A stretch of DNA of 64,000 bases, from the NCBI GenBank assembly GCA_038226175.1, contig JBBRQP010000008.1:4885-68884 (forward strand), read 5' to 3'. The notes beneath the pieces are model-generated. The model was not told the DNA's origin. It searched no databases and saw only the letters and a list, made by a program, of their open reading frames with translations. Of this stretch, positions 1 to 7,984 are shown piece by piece. Source of the DNA: JBBRQP01 sp038226175 (GTDB lineage: Bacteria; Cyanobacteriota; Cyanobacteriia; Gloeobacterales; Anthocerotibacteraceae). The translations under genes and the position numbers were made by a program. Position 1 is the stretch's first letter, and each line of letters begins with the position of its first letter.

Positions 1-531
1 GATCTTGCGGGTAAAACGACTCTTAAGCCCGCTCAAACTCGGTGTCTGCGGATCAATGGCGGCACCAGCAAAAAAGTTGGTTGGGGCATTGAGCGGATGG
101 TCTTCCCAATCGAGACCCTGATTGAGTTTTTGGATTGCCATCAAGAGGCGTACCGATTCAAAATCACACACCGGGCGTGCCGAAGGATGATCACCCGCAG
201 ACACCGGGTCTCCGGTCAAGGCCAAAATATTCTCAATCCCCAGAGCTGCTGCACCGAGTAAATCACCTTGCAAAGCAATACGATTACGATCCCGACAGGC
301 TAACTGACAAATTGGCTCAAGCCCACTACGTTGCAATAAAATGCTCGCTGCCAAAGGACTCATGCGCATGACGGCTCGATTAGAATCAGTGACATTAACA
401 CTGTGCACCCGTCCAGATAAAAGACGGGCTGTCTGTAAAAACTCACGGGTATCCGGGCCTTTGGGGGGCACTATTTCGGCGGTAATCAAAAAATCGCCAC
501 GGGCTACAGCGGTGCGTAGAGTTAAGGGCAT
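1..531 (-). CDS. Methylenetetrahydrofolate reductase family protein (N-terminal part, runs off the window)
   Basis: The minus-strand frame is open from an ATG at 531 to the window edge, giving 177 codons without a stop. It begins MPLTLRTAVARGDFLITAEI, followed by VPPKGPDT, VHSVNVTDSN, CQLACRDRNRIALQGDLLGA and ILALTGDP. These are the characteristic strand and loop motifs of the MetF TIM barrel, which reduces 5,10-methylene-THF to 5-methyl-THF with FAD and supplies the methyl group of methionine. The C-terminal part lies outside the window, so I cannot tell a MetF of normal length from the longer fused versions. The start lies 7 bp from the 3' end of the next minus-strand gene, so the two are probably cotranscribed. 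Family assignment is from motif recognition. Confidence 0.85.
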   Translation of the reverse strand, partial: MPLTLRTAVARGDFLITAEIVPPKGPDTREFLQTARLLSGRVHSVNVTDSNRAVMRMSPLAASILLQRSGLEPICQLACRDRNRIALQGDLLGAAALGIENILALTGDPVSAGDHPSARPVCDFESVRLLMAIQKLNQGLDWEDHPLNAPTNFFAGAAIDPQTPSLSGLKSRFTRKI

Positions 532-538
532 AGTTCTA

Positions 539-1546
539 TTATTTCATCGAATCGGGATAGAGCAAGGCTATTACTTGTTCTAGCTGCGCCTCTTGCCGAC
601 GAATATCTTGGTAGACTGCGATTTGGCGGCGGGCACGGGCGCGATGATGGGCGGCGGCACTTGGATAAGCCTGAGCATCCCATTGGAAATAATTTTGCTC
701 GATCACATCTTGTAGATAACGCATGCCGAGTTCTAGGGTAATCAGTTTGATCCCAGCTAATAGCTGATCGACTTCTTGTGTGCCTAGCTGACCCGTCGCC
801 GCATAACCCGTCAATCCCGCCTGAAATGCACTCAGGCTAAAGGTTTGCCCAACCGTACACCAAGACCGGAAAGCATCGCCTAGCTCCACACACAAACTCT
901 GCTGCATCAAGGTATCGAGATCCACGAGTCCACTGACAGTACCCGAGTCGGTAAATAAGAAATTGGCTAATTTTAGATCGCCATGAATCAAGTGTTGGGG
1001 TAACGTTGGTAAATAGAGCTGAGGCACCGTTTGGGCAAAAAAGTCTAATTCCGGCGCAATCTCCGCTCTGTCGGCGTAGGTTTGTAATTGCTCAAAAATA
1101 TAAGCCGTGTCATGAAAGTGCGCTAACTGAAACTTAAATTGATAGGGAAAATCTGCCAGCAAACGATGAAATAAGCCCGTCGTCCGTCCGGCTTGTTCAA
1201 TGTAGTACACCGAAGGCGCAGTCGGATGGGTCGTACCCGCTAATTTGGGCATCACCCGCCATAGGTGTCCCTCTAACGTCAGATGTAACTGTCCGTGAGC
1301 GGTCATCAAAAATTCTGGAACCGAAAAATCATGCTGCCGTAAATAAGAGCTAATGGCTTGAGCATCTTCGGTAACCCGCCCATCAAAAATGGGATGCATT
1401 TTTTGGGCAATATATTGGTCTTGCGCCGAGGTGAGCAGCCAAGTTTGGTGTAACAAGCCCGAGGTAAGCAGCTCAATTTGGCTAACTTCTGGCAGCTCAA
1501 AAGCAGTACAAATCGGTACCAGCCAAGTCTGTGCGAGTTGGGTCAT
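539..1546 (-). CDS. APH-family phosphotransferase (N-acetylhexosamine kinase-like)
   Basis: This 335-residue soluble protein has the aminoglycoside phosphotransferase fold. The catalytic loop HGDLKLANFLF is at residues 188-198, with Asp190 as the likely base, and the magnesium-binding DLD is at 209-211. The N-terminal lobe has GLLHQTW and YIAQKMHPIF, resembling the NahK/homoserine-kinase-like branch that phosphorylates small sugars or alcohols, rather than drug-resistance enzymes. It sits between the MetF-like gene and secG, separated by 6-7 bp on each side, so it is probably part of a minus-strand transcript starting near fur/hrcA or secG. The substrate cannot be told from sequence. N-acetylhexosamine is the best guess by resemblance only. 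Confidence 0.7.
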   Translation of the reverse strand: MTQLAQTWLVPICTAFELPEVSQIELLTSGLLHQTWLLTSAQDQYIAQKMHPIFDGRVTEDAQAISSYLRQHDFSVPEFLMTAHGQLHLTLEGHLWRVMPKLAGTTHPTAPSVYYIEQAGRTTGLFHRLLADFPYQFKFQLAHFHDTAYIFEQLQTYADRAEIAPELDFFAQTVPQLYLPTLPQHLIHGDLKLANFLFTDSGTVSGLVDLDTLMQQSLCVELGDAFRSWCTVGQTFSLSAFQAGLTGYAATGQLGTQEVDQLLAGIKLITLELGMRYLQDVIEQNYFQWDAQAYPSAAAHHRARARRQIAVYQDIRRQEAQLEQVIALLYPDSMK

Positions 1547-1552
1547 GATGAC

Positions 1553-1795
1553 CTAGAGCAAGCGGGTAAAAAACTTGGAACTCAACAGAGCCGATAGCAC
1601 CAAAAATGTCCCCACCGCGCCCCAAGAGATCCGGTCTAGGTTTTTTTCAGCACTTTTTTGGCTAGAGAATAATTGAGCTTGACCACCAATAGCCGCCACG
1701 CCATCGCCCTTAGCCGCATGAAGCAGAACAGAGATCGTGATCGCTACCGCAGATAGCAGCCAAATGATTTTTAAGATAACCGCTAAGATTGCCAC
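1553..1795 (-). CDS. secG: Preprotein translocase subunit SecG
   Basis: This 80-residue protein has two hydrophobic segments (about residues 3-24 and 57-76) separated by a polar loop. The loop carries the cyanobacterial SecG signature LLHAAKGDGVAAIGGQAQLF followed by SSQKSAEKNLDR. SecG is the small accessory subunit of the SecYEG channel in the plasma and thylakoid membranes and helps SecA-driven export. Length and topology are normal for the family. It lies 6 bp upstream of the APH-family gene on the same strand. Confidence 0.93.
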   Translation of the reverse strand: MAILAVILKIIWLLSAVAITISVLLHAAKGDGVAAIGGQAQLFSSQKSAEKNLDRISWGAVGTFLVLSALLSSKFFTRLL

Positions 1796-1832
1796 AAAAT
1801 TCTCACTGGGCTGTGATTTCTAGTGTAAACCA

Positions 1833-2255
1833 CTAGCGCACGATGAAGGTACCCTGCAAGGTCAAATTAGGAACGCCATGTTGACCTGGTAAGGTAACCT
1901 CGACCTGGTGGGGGCCAGGAGCCGCCCGAAACCCATGTAGCCGTAGACGCAGCTGTCCTTCACTAATTTGCTGCTCGATCAACAAAAAACGATCTTCGGG
2001 CAAAGCTACCGCCAAAGACCCCGCTAGAGCCGTCTTAGCTAGGGTTGAGATGTCGTTGCCATCGGTGCGCACTTGAATTTGATCCCAAGCAAAATCACTT
2101 AGGGTAAAACGCGCACGTGCGACCAAAATTGTCAGATCAATTGGATTACGCAAAATAAATCCCGGATTAAAAGTGATCGTCAGACTCTGTGCCCAGAGCG
2201 GTTGTCCCCACAGACTCAGGGTCAAACCCAGTGCGATTATCCACCGTTGCCTCAA
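1833..2255 (-). CDS. Small secreted protein of unknown function
   Basis: This 140-residue protein has a clear Sec signal peptide: basic start MRQRW, hydrophobic core IALGLTLSLWG, and a probable cleavage after LWAQ near residue 23. The mature part looks all-beta and ends in VEVTLPGQHGVPNLTLQGTFIVR-like strands, suggesting an Ig-like or lipid-binding periplasmic fold. I do not recognise a named family. The start overlaps the hrcA stop by 4 bp (ATGA), so it is translationally coupled to hrcA. That is an odd partner for an exported protein and may reflect a stress-induced envelope role (inference). Confidence 0.6.
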   Translation of the reverse strand: MRQRWIIALGLTLSLWGQPLWAQSLTITFNPGFILRNPIDLTILVARARFTLSDFAWDQIQVRTDGNDISTLAKTALAGSLAVALPEDRFLLIEQQISEGQLRLRLHGFRAAPGPHQVEVTLPGQHGVPNLTLQGTFIVR

Positions 2256-3295
2256 GAAAAAACAGCCATCGAGAGATGTTCAGCCGTGGCCTGGACTGAG
2301 GCAATCACCCGGTCATAGGGTAAGCGCGTCGGGCCGAGGATGCCCACCGAACCTAAGGTTAGCCCTTGATGGGTAAAAGTCCGGCTTACCAAACTGCAAC
2401 TATGCATCGGCGCAAGGGGATTCTCTGCCCCAATCCGAATCGATACCCGCTCCTCACCACCATCTCGCAAGATCAAAGCTCCCAGATGTACGCGCTCTTC
2501 TTCAAGTAAATTGACCAAGTCCTGCAAGCGTTGGGTTTGACTAAATTCGGGCTGGCGCAAAATCTCTCCGACCCCACTCACAAATACTTGACCCACCTGA
2601 GGGGTCAGTACAGCCTCACGGATCAACAAAATGACATTTTTTAAGAAATCAGACCAAGCATGAATCTCTTGCCAATGCGGTTCACTCATGTCGAGATCCT
2701 TGAGCGTCCGATTGGTTAGATGCGCATTCAAAAAATTATTAACTTCTTGTAAGTCAGCTTCAAGTAATGCGACGGGCAGATCCACCAGAAATGAGTAGGT
2801 TTGCAAGGTATCGGTTACTAGCAATAGCATCGCCCGCCCTTCGCCGACAGTGGCGAGATGCACATGACGCAACATCGCCAATTGTCCGACTGGTGCGGTA
2901 ATCAAGGCCACACAGCCAGTTAATACCGCCAAAACCCGTGCTGCCCGGTCGAGCAAACTCTCAAAATTGCGATGCAAAGATTCACCTAACTGAGCAGAAA
3001 CTAACTCACGAATCTGTTGCGTTAAGGTTTCTGAAGGTGCTAGTAATTCATCGACATAGACCCGGTAGCCCGAGTCCGAGGGAATCCGCCCTGCCGAAGT
3101 ATGGGGCTGAAACAAGAGCCCAGCCTGTTCTAACAGATTCATGGCATTACGTATCGAGGCCGAACTCAAATCAAACCGATATACTTCCGCTAGCATTTTG
3201 GAACCTACTGGCTCAGCGGTGTCAATGTAGTGATTGACCGTCGCCCACAGAATTTGTCGATGACGGGCATTAAGTTTCACGTTTGGGTCGTGCAA
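2252..3295 (-). CDS. hrcA: Heat-inducible transcription repressor HrcA
   Basis: This 347-residue protein matches HrcA throughout. The N-terminal winged helix has LNARHRQILWATVNHYIDTA, then EPVGSK, SSASIRNAMNLLEQAGLL and PHTSAGRIPSDSGYRVYVD. A GAF-like middle domain and the C-terminal VGILGPTRLPYDRVI motif follow. HrcA represses groESL and dnaK operons by binding CIRCE inverted repeats and needs GroEL to fold. No CIRCE element or chaperone gene was seen in this window, so its targets lie elsewhere. The predicted start lies inside the 3' end of the fur-family gene (19-bp overlap), and the stop overlaps the next gene by 4 bp, so this is a tightly packed operon. Confidence 0.95.
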   Translation of the reverse strand: MHDPNVKLNARHRQILWATVNHYIDTAEPVGSKMLAEVYRFDLSSASIRNAMNLLEQAGLLFQPHTSAGRIPSDSGYRVYVDELLAPSETLTQQIRELVSAQLGESLHRNFESLLDRAARVLAVLTGCVALITAPVGQLAMLRHVHLATVGEGRAMLLLVTDTLQTYSFLVDLPVALLEADLQEVNNFLNAHLTNRTLKDLDMSEPHWQEIHAWSDFLKNVILLIREAVLTPQVGQVFVSGVGEILRQPEFSQTQRLQDLVNLLEEERVHLGALILRDGGEERVSIRIGAENPLAPMHSCSLVSRTFTHQGLTLGSVGILGPTRLPYDRVIASVQATAEHLSMAVFS

Positions 3296-3699
3296 GATTC
3301 ACACACTCCATACAGTTCTACTTGGCAGGACTCTACATGACCACGCACTTCAGCTTGGAGTAAAGGTGCTGGATTGGGCAAATCCACATCCAAAATCACG
3401 CCACACTGGGTGCAATGAAAGTGATGATGCGGGTCAGACCGCCAACCATAACGGTTGCCTTGGCTATCTGCCAGCACTTCAATAAAGTCTTTACTGACGA
3501 GGGCTTCTAAATTTTGGTAGACGGAGGAGTAGCCGACACTTTGACCAGCTAATTGCAAACGGCGATAAATGGCTCCGGCACTGAGATGATCCTCTGTGGC
3601 ACACAACAGCGCTAGGATCGCCCGTCGTTGCGGACTGACCCGCATCCCGGATTGGCGACAACGTTCTAAAACTGTGGTGAGCTGGGCAGAATCAGTCAT
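3277..3699 (-). CDS. Fur/PerR-family metal-dependent transcription regulator
   Basis: This 140-residue protein has a Fur-type winged helix with RVSPQRRAILALLCATEDHLSA-like residues near 20-41 and VGYSSVYQNLEAL at 55-67 (recognition helix). The metal-binding dimerisation domain contains HHHFHCTQCG (91-100) and a second pair CESC (133-136). The two CxxC pairs form a structural zinc site and the histidines a regulatory metal site. Sequence alone does not separate Fur, PerR and Zur. The two CxxC pairs and the HHHFHCxxCG motif fit PerR or Fur best. It is first in the operon with hrcA, which suggests combined metal/oxidative and heat stress control. Confidence 0.88.
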   Translation of the reverse strand: MTDSAQLTTVLERCRQSGMRVSPQRRAILALLCATEDHLSAGAIYRRLQLAGQSVGYSSVYQNLEALVSKDFIEVLADSQGNRYGWRSDPHHHFHCTQCGVILDVDLPNPAPLLQAEVRGHVESCQVELYGVCESCTTQT

Positions 3700-3949
3700 G
3701 GTGATACAGAGTGTCTTGGGCTACATACTACCATTTTAGTCAAGTCTTAGGGCAATCGCCATACAGTTAAACATACTCAGTGTGACTTTGGATGATTAAG
3801 CTGCTGCGTCCGAGAATTTTATCAACTGTGTCGTGAACATCTATGGTTATTGCTAAAAATTTATTATGCATATTAGCTTTTTTGTGTTGACTCAAAATAA
3901 CTTGAGACAGAGAGTTTTATAGTAGATTAACTCTGAGCAAGGGAAAACC

Positions 3950-4152
3950 ATGAAGATCAAGCAATATGACCTGCTACAGCATAGTAATGGCTTAAGTGAG
4001 CTGTTAGCGCAAATTACAATCGATACGGCGCACCCGTTGCCCGTCTTTTACCCAGCGCGCAACGCCAACCTGGATTGCATCCAGGAGCCTTTGTGGTCAG
4101 TGATGACTTTGATGCCCCATTGGCTGATACCTTTTGGCTTGGCAAAAGTTGA
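3950..4152 (+). pseudogene. Phd/YefM-type antitoxin, frameshifted remnant
   Basis: The start reads MKIKQYDLLQHSNGLSELLA, a typical antitoxin N-terminus, in the frame beginning at 3950. From about 4042 the match moves to another frame, reading RLLPSAQRQPGLHPGAFVV then SDDFDAPLADTFWLGKS and stopping at 4150-4152. The LHPGAFVxSDDFDAPL(x)DxFWLG ending is standard for antitoxins paired with PIN toxins. A short deletion or frameshift near 4035-4042 therefore broke the gene. Its stop overlaps the first codon of the toxin remnant by TTGA, preserving the usual coupled arrangement. Antitoxin action would have been to bind and neutralise the PIN RNase and repress the operon. Confidence 0.75.
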
Positions 4153-4508
4153 AACTTCTACTCGACACCCATGCTTTTATGTGGTGAGATAGTTCTCTAC
4201 AGAAGATTCCAGCCTCTACACTCACACTCATGGGTCAGCCAGAAAATCAATTGCTGGTGAGTTTAGTTAGTATTTGGGAAATTCAAATTAAGGTATAAAT
4301 TGGTAAACTGGAACTAAGAGAACCGCTTTCAGAAATCATCTTGCATCAACAGAATAATGGAATCACATTAATCTCTATTTCTCTATCACACATCCTAAAA
4401 CTCGATAATCTTCCTTGGCATTATCAAGACCCTTTTGACCATCTTCTTATAGCTCAAAGTCGTTGTAAAAAAGCTATTTTAGTCAGCCGTGATAGTAGTT
4501 TGAGTAGC
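4149..4508 (+). pseudogene. VapC-type PIN-domain toxin, inactivated by two in-frame stops
   Basis: Read from the TTG at 4149, one frame gives LKLLLDTHAFMW, stop, then ENQLLVSLVSIWEIQIKV, stop, then IGKLELREPLSEII and WHYQDPFDHLLIAQSRCKKA followed by ILVSRDSSLSS. These are the PIN-domain blocks in the right order, with acidic residues in LLLDTH, SIWE and DPFDHLL/SRD. The stops are TGA at 4185-4187 (expected WW, TGG to TGA) and TAA at 4296-4298 (expected Q, CAA to TAA). Both are single transitions. The rest of the frame is intact, so decay looks recent. The final residues run into the hairpin repeat region, which may have been inserted at the 3' end. Confidence 0.8.
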
Positions 4509-4617
4509 TCCAGGTACTCTGGGGACTTTAGTAGACCACGGTTAATTAGTCATTCATGCCCTGAGCAAGCTCCCCGCCTCACAAATGGAGAGCTAAAAAT
4601 AGCAGACTGTTCTTGCT

Positions 4618-4665
4618 CCCCAGCCTTGGGGTTGGGGGCTGACTATTCAAGCGGAAAGGGTATTA
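4618..4665 (+). repeat. Hairpin plus 31-bp dispersed repeat, copy 1
   Basis: A 14-nt hairpin CCCCA-GCCT-TGGGG at 4618-4631 is followed after 3 nt by a 31-bp sequence (4635-4665). The 31-bp sequence recurs at 35947-35977 with 29 of 31 bases identical. Copy 2 also has a CCCCA/TGGGG hairpin just before it, but with a different 4-nt loop (TTTA). This is the architecture of an IS200/IS605-like or MITE end. It lies directly 3' of the decayed toxin gene. Confidence 0.65.
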
Positions 4666-4685
4666 TTTGCCATCTGCACAGTATT

Positions 4686-6512
4686 TCAAGGTTTCCCGGT
4701 CGCAAGAGGTAAATCTGGGGGAGCCGCTGCTGGATCAACTTTAGCTTGGATCACAATCGCATGGGGAACAGGACGCGCCTCGTACTGCACCAGCGATTGT
4801 CCCCGATAAACCAGATCGGTACTTGCCCCAGAATCCATCAATACTGCCTCTCGGATGCCTGCTTTTGCCAATGCTTGGGCTAGATCAGGAGCATTATTAC
4901 GATTGTGGGTAATGCCTACCATAAAACGTCCATCCCCATAAACACCGATAAACGAACGATGCCGGACTTCTAGGTAACTACCTAGATGTACCTTAATCAT
5001 CTGGTCATCTGTCTGGGCAACCCCATTACGCACCAGCCAAGTTCCCGCCAAAAATACATCTTGAGCTTCAGGTAATAGGGCTCTCACTCCGCTTTCTTGC
5101 ATCAAATAACCACGATTAAACGGCGCAATCACCACCTTACCTGGGGCGATCATGACCAGAGGCCGTCCATCAAGACCGCCAGTTTCTTCGAGGAGCGGCG
5201 GCATAAATTGACCTTCATTTTGAGCCAATAGGGGGCCGATTAATTTCGTTGGGTCTTTACTTCTCAAGGGAAAAAATGTCCCGGTCACTACCGCCGCACC
5301 ATCAGGCACCTGGGTCAAGTAATCTTTGAGATTAAAACGCTGGGTTTGACCATGAATTGTGTAGGGTTTACCGCCCAACGCCATCGAGAGCTGCACCCCA
5401 TTCACAAAAAGCTGTACATAGGACAGCGGCTGAGCAAAATCTACGGCTACTTCAGAAATCGCCAAATCTGGGTCTTCAAGTCCTGAGTTTTTCTCTAAGG
5501 CCACAGCCAAATTAGATTGTCCATAGCGGTTGAGTTCGAGCATATTAGCCGAGGTGCCGACATAGCCCTCGTCCATGGTGGTAGCCGTGTGATAGCCAGC
5601 TTCTTTGACTAAGGCCACGACCCGAGCATCCCGTTTGCCGACCGGATAAGCAAAGTGAATAATCGGTATCCCCAACTTTTTCTCGAGAATGTGTTTAGAA
5701 TCAAAGATTTCACGATGGAGTTGCTCATCGGTTAAGGTCGTCATATCGGCCGGGTGATTAACTGTATGTGAGGCAATCGTCACTAAGCCTTCTTTACTCA
5801 GAGCTTGTAACTGTGACCAACTGAGATGACCCTTACCTTTGGTCGAACCGACAAATCCGGTATGGATATAAAATACAGCGGGATAATGAAATTCTTTGAG
5901 TAAAGGATAGGCATTTTTGAGTTGACCGAGATAGCCATCATCAAAGGTTAATAAAATTGGCTTGGGTGGTAATGATTCACCGCGTGTCAGATAGGCTTCG
6001 AGTTGGTCAATGGTAATCGGGGTCGCGCCACTATCGCGAATTGACTCAAGCTGTTGACGGAATTTTTTGACGGTCACATCAAAGGAAACTGTGGCTTCTT
6101 GGCGACTTGCCACAATGTCGTGATACATGATCGCAGGAATGCGACTGGTACGCGCCTGAGGCCGGAGGGCTAAGGGGTCATCAGATGCGAAGCTAGTATC
6201 TGGTGCTGGTAGGCTTTCTACGGCTGCTGTAGGTTCTGGCGTAGGCGTTGAATTCTCAACTGGTACTGAAGTAGGTTCATCTGTGTCAGTCTTACTATCT
6301 TGGGCAGAGGAAACAGCCGCCACCAGAGAGGTAGAAGGAGGATAAAAACGGTCATGGAAAGCTTGGACTTGGCCTGAGAGTGTATGCATGGCATTGATGG
6401 CTTTGAGGTCAGAATCAGGGGTGATTAGGGCATAGGCTACACCACCACCCACCAGTAACAACAAGCCAAGGGTTATGTTTGCACCTAGATTACTTCTGTT
6501 TTTTTGCGCCAT
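4686..6512 (-). CDS. Membrane-anchored polysaccharide deacetylase fused to a phosphodiester glycosidase (NAGPA-like) domain
   Basis: I start this 608-residue protein at ATG 6512, which has GGGAG upstream, rather than at the earlier in-frame ATG at 6560. Residues about 11-30 form one transmembrane anchor, followed by a Pro/Thr/Ser/Glu-rich linker (60-115). A NodB-type carbohydrate deacetylase domain has IMYHDI (128-133), TFDDGY (189-194), SHTVNHP (248-254) and FAYP (287-290), which supply the catalytic Asp and metal-binding Asp/His residues. The last 150 or so residues have GRFMVGITHN and AVLMDSGASTDLVY, typical of the NAGPA domain that hydrolyses sugar phosphodiesters. It probably trims or modifies peptidoglycan or extracellular polysaccharide outside the plasma membrane. 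The substrate is unknown. Confidence 0.85.
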   Translation of the reverse strand: MAQKNRSNLGANITLGLLLLVGGGVAYALITPDSDLKAINAMHTLSGQVQAFHDRFYPPSTSLVAAVSSAQDSKTDTDEPTSVPVENSTPTPEPTAAVESLPAPDTSFASDDPLALRPQARTSRIPAIMYHDIVASRQEATVSFDVTVKKFRQQLESIRDSGATPITIDQLEAYLTRGESLPPKPILLTFDDGYLGQLKNAYPLLKEFHYPAVFYIHTGFVGSTKGKGHLSWSQLQALSKEGLVTIASHTVNHPADMTTLTDEQLHREIFDSKHILEKKLGIPIIHFAYPVGKRDARVVALVKEAGYHTATTMDEGYVGTSANMLELNRYGQSNLAVALEKNSGLEDPDLAISEVAVDFAQPLSYVQLFVNGVQLSMALGGKPYTIHGQTQRFNLKDYLTQVPDGAAVVTGTFFPLRSKDPTKLIGPLLAQNEGQFMPPLLEETGGLDGRPLVMIAPGKVVIAPFNRGYLMQESGVRALLPEAQDVFLAGTWLVRNGVAQTDDQMIKVHLGSYLEVRHRSFIGVYGDGRFMVGITHNRNNAPDLAQALAKAGIREAVLMDSGASTDLVYRGQSLVQYEARPVPHAIVIQAKVDPAAAPPDLPLATGKP

Positions 6513-6566
6513 GTTACTTTTCTCCCGTAGGCACTCTAACATTTTCGGGCAGGCGGGCAAAACTTT

Positions 6567-7646
6567 TTAGGGAATGAAGCGTTGATAACTAAAATCTTCT
6601 AATTCTGGTACCGAGTTGCCGAGCAGTGCCTCAGCCAGACTTTTGGCTGTTTGTGGACTCAAGAGAATACCGTTACGATGATGTCCCGTGGCGAGCCAAA
6701 GATTTTTAAGTGCCGACCGACCCAAAATTGGCCGTAAATCAGGCGTAGCAGGGCGAAAGCCAGACCAGGTTTCTACCTCTGACCAAGTTGCTGTTAGCGG
6801 TAACAGAGCGTGGGTTTGTTGACGTAAATAAGCCAATCCTTCAGCCGTCGTACCCGTCAAAAAACCGACATTTTCGAGAGTCGCTCCCACGACTAGCCGC
6901 CCATCCTGGCGTGGCACCAAATAAATACCTGCCTCCTGCCAAAATAAAACCTGGTTGAGCTGCTGATGCTTAGGCATTTGGAGGGCTAGCATCTGTCCCT
7001 TGAGCGCAAAGACGGGTAGATCTAAAAGCTGAGTTGACCAACTACCACAACACAACACATAGGTATCGGCCTGGAAATTTCCAAGCGTTGTCTCTATATA
7101 AGTGAGCGAGGTCTGGTTACTAACCAAGCGTTTAATCTCGCTTTGGTTGATGATCTCAACCGCCAAAGTTGCACAGGCTAAGGTTAGAGCCTTTAGTAAC
7201 AAACGCGGGTCAACTTGACCATCTTCAGGATACCAATAACCACCTTTGATCACGCCCCCCAGACCAGAAATCATGGGTTCTAATTGTGCATAACTCTGCC
7301 AATCTATCCCTGTTTGTGTCTGATCATGCAAGCTCAAAATCCCGCAAGGCCAGTAGCCAATACCTTGACCACTCAAATATTGTAATTTCTCTTGCCAAAT
7401 TGGCCAAAGCGCACGACTAGCTAGACTAAAATCTCGGAATTTTCCCTCTGGGATAGCTTCAGCTTGGGGTGCTAACATACCAGCGGCGGCTGTGGTTGCA
7501 AGACCTGTTTTGTGCGTCGTCAAAACTTTGACCTTAGCCCCGCGCAGGGCTAGTTCGACGGCTACAGACAAGCCAATTACGCCACCACCCAAGACTAACG
7601 TGTCGGTCAAGGCTCGCCCTCGTGTCTTCTTCCCCAATTTTGGCAT
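6567..7646 (-). CDS. thiO: Glycine oxidase ThiO (FAD-dependent)
   Basis: This 359-residue protein has an N-terminal FAD-binding fold (TLVLGGGVIGLSVAVELA, about residues 16-33), then TTAAAGMLAPQAEA and a D-amino-acid-oxidase-like substrate domain. The C-terminal motifs are WSGFRPATPDLRPILG and LATGHHRNGILLSP. ThiO oxidises glycine to iminoacetate, used for the thiazole ring of thiamin. In many cyanobacteria thiO is fused to thiG, but here it stands alone. No ribosome binding site precedes the ATG at 7646. A TTG at 7610, preceded by GAGGGCGA, would start just before the FAD motif and is a plausible true start. The deacetylase gene lies 55 bp downstream. Confidence 0.87.
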   Translation of the reverse strand: MPKLGKKTRGRALTDTLVLGGGVIGLSVAVELALRGAKVKVLTTHKTGLATTAAAGMLAPQAEAIPEGKFRDFSLASRALWPIWQEKLQYLSGQGIGYWPCGILSLHDQTQTGIDWQSYAQLEPMISGLGGVIKGGYWYPEDGQVDPRLLLKALTLACATLAVEIINQSEIKRLVSNQTSLTYIETTLGNFQADTYVLCCGSWSTQLLDLPVFALKGQMLALQMPKHQQLNQVLFWQEAGIYLVPRQDGRLVVGATLENVGFLTGTTAEGLAYLRQQTHALLPLTATWSEVETWSGFRPATPDLRPILGRSALKNLWLATGHHRNGILLSPQTAKSLAEALLGNSVPELEDFSYQRFIP

Positions 7647-7678
7647 AACCGGGTAAAGAGCCTTAGCGTCAGCAAAAA

Positions 7679-7900
7679 CTAATCTTCTGACCAGTCATCC
7701 GTCATGGTCAGTTCACCCACAGGACTCGTCAAGCAATAGTCATTGAGGCACAACTCATGGTAGATGCCTTGCCACTCAGCAGCAGAATAAAATTTGGCTA
7801 AATCAGCAATGGGTTGACGCTTGCTAATGCGGCCATTTTTGACCAGACCTTGAGCTTCAGCACAAATCTCAGTCAAAGCAAAACGTACAGCTTGAACCAT
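7679..7900 (-). CDS. DUF4327-like small cyanobacterial protein
   Basis: This 73-residue acidic protein resembles DUF4327, a family restricted to cyanobacteria. The matching blocks are ICAEAQGLVKNGRISKRQPI, an aromatic stretch where the family has PAREWVCVECELEQNDF (here SAAEWQGIYHELCLNDY), and a C-terminal GELTMTDDW. It has no signal peptide or membrane segment. Function is unknown. It lies 32 bp upstream of thiO on the same strand. Identification is by memory of the family pattern, so moderate confidence. Confidence 0.65.
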   Translation of the reverse strand: MVQAVRFALTEICAEAQGLVKNGRISKRQPIADLAKFYSAAEWQGIYHELCLNDYCLTSPVGELTMTDDWSED

Positions 7901-7984
7901 AACCCCTACTCAAAAAATTCTCTTGTTCTTAGTGTATACCCAAAATTTGCTGCATGATCAGCCTTTGTGTATCAGAAATTACAC

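Noticed and set aside
3277..3949. Search for a CIRCE inverted repeat near hrcA
   Set aside because: No TTAGCACTC-N9-GAGTGCTAA-like repeat was seen here or elsewhere in the window.
3700..3949. Promoter of the decayed toxin-antitoxin pair
   Set aside because: A TTGACT and a TATAGT occur before 3950, but their spacing (about 27-28 bp) is wrong for a sigma-70 promoter.
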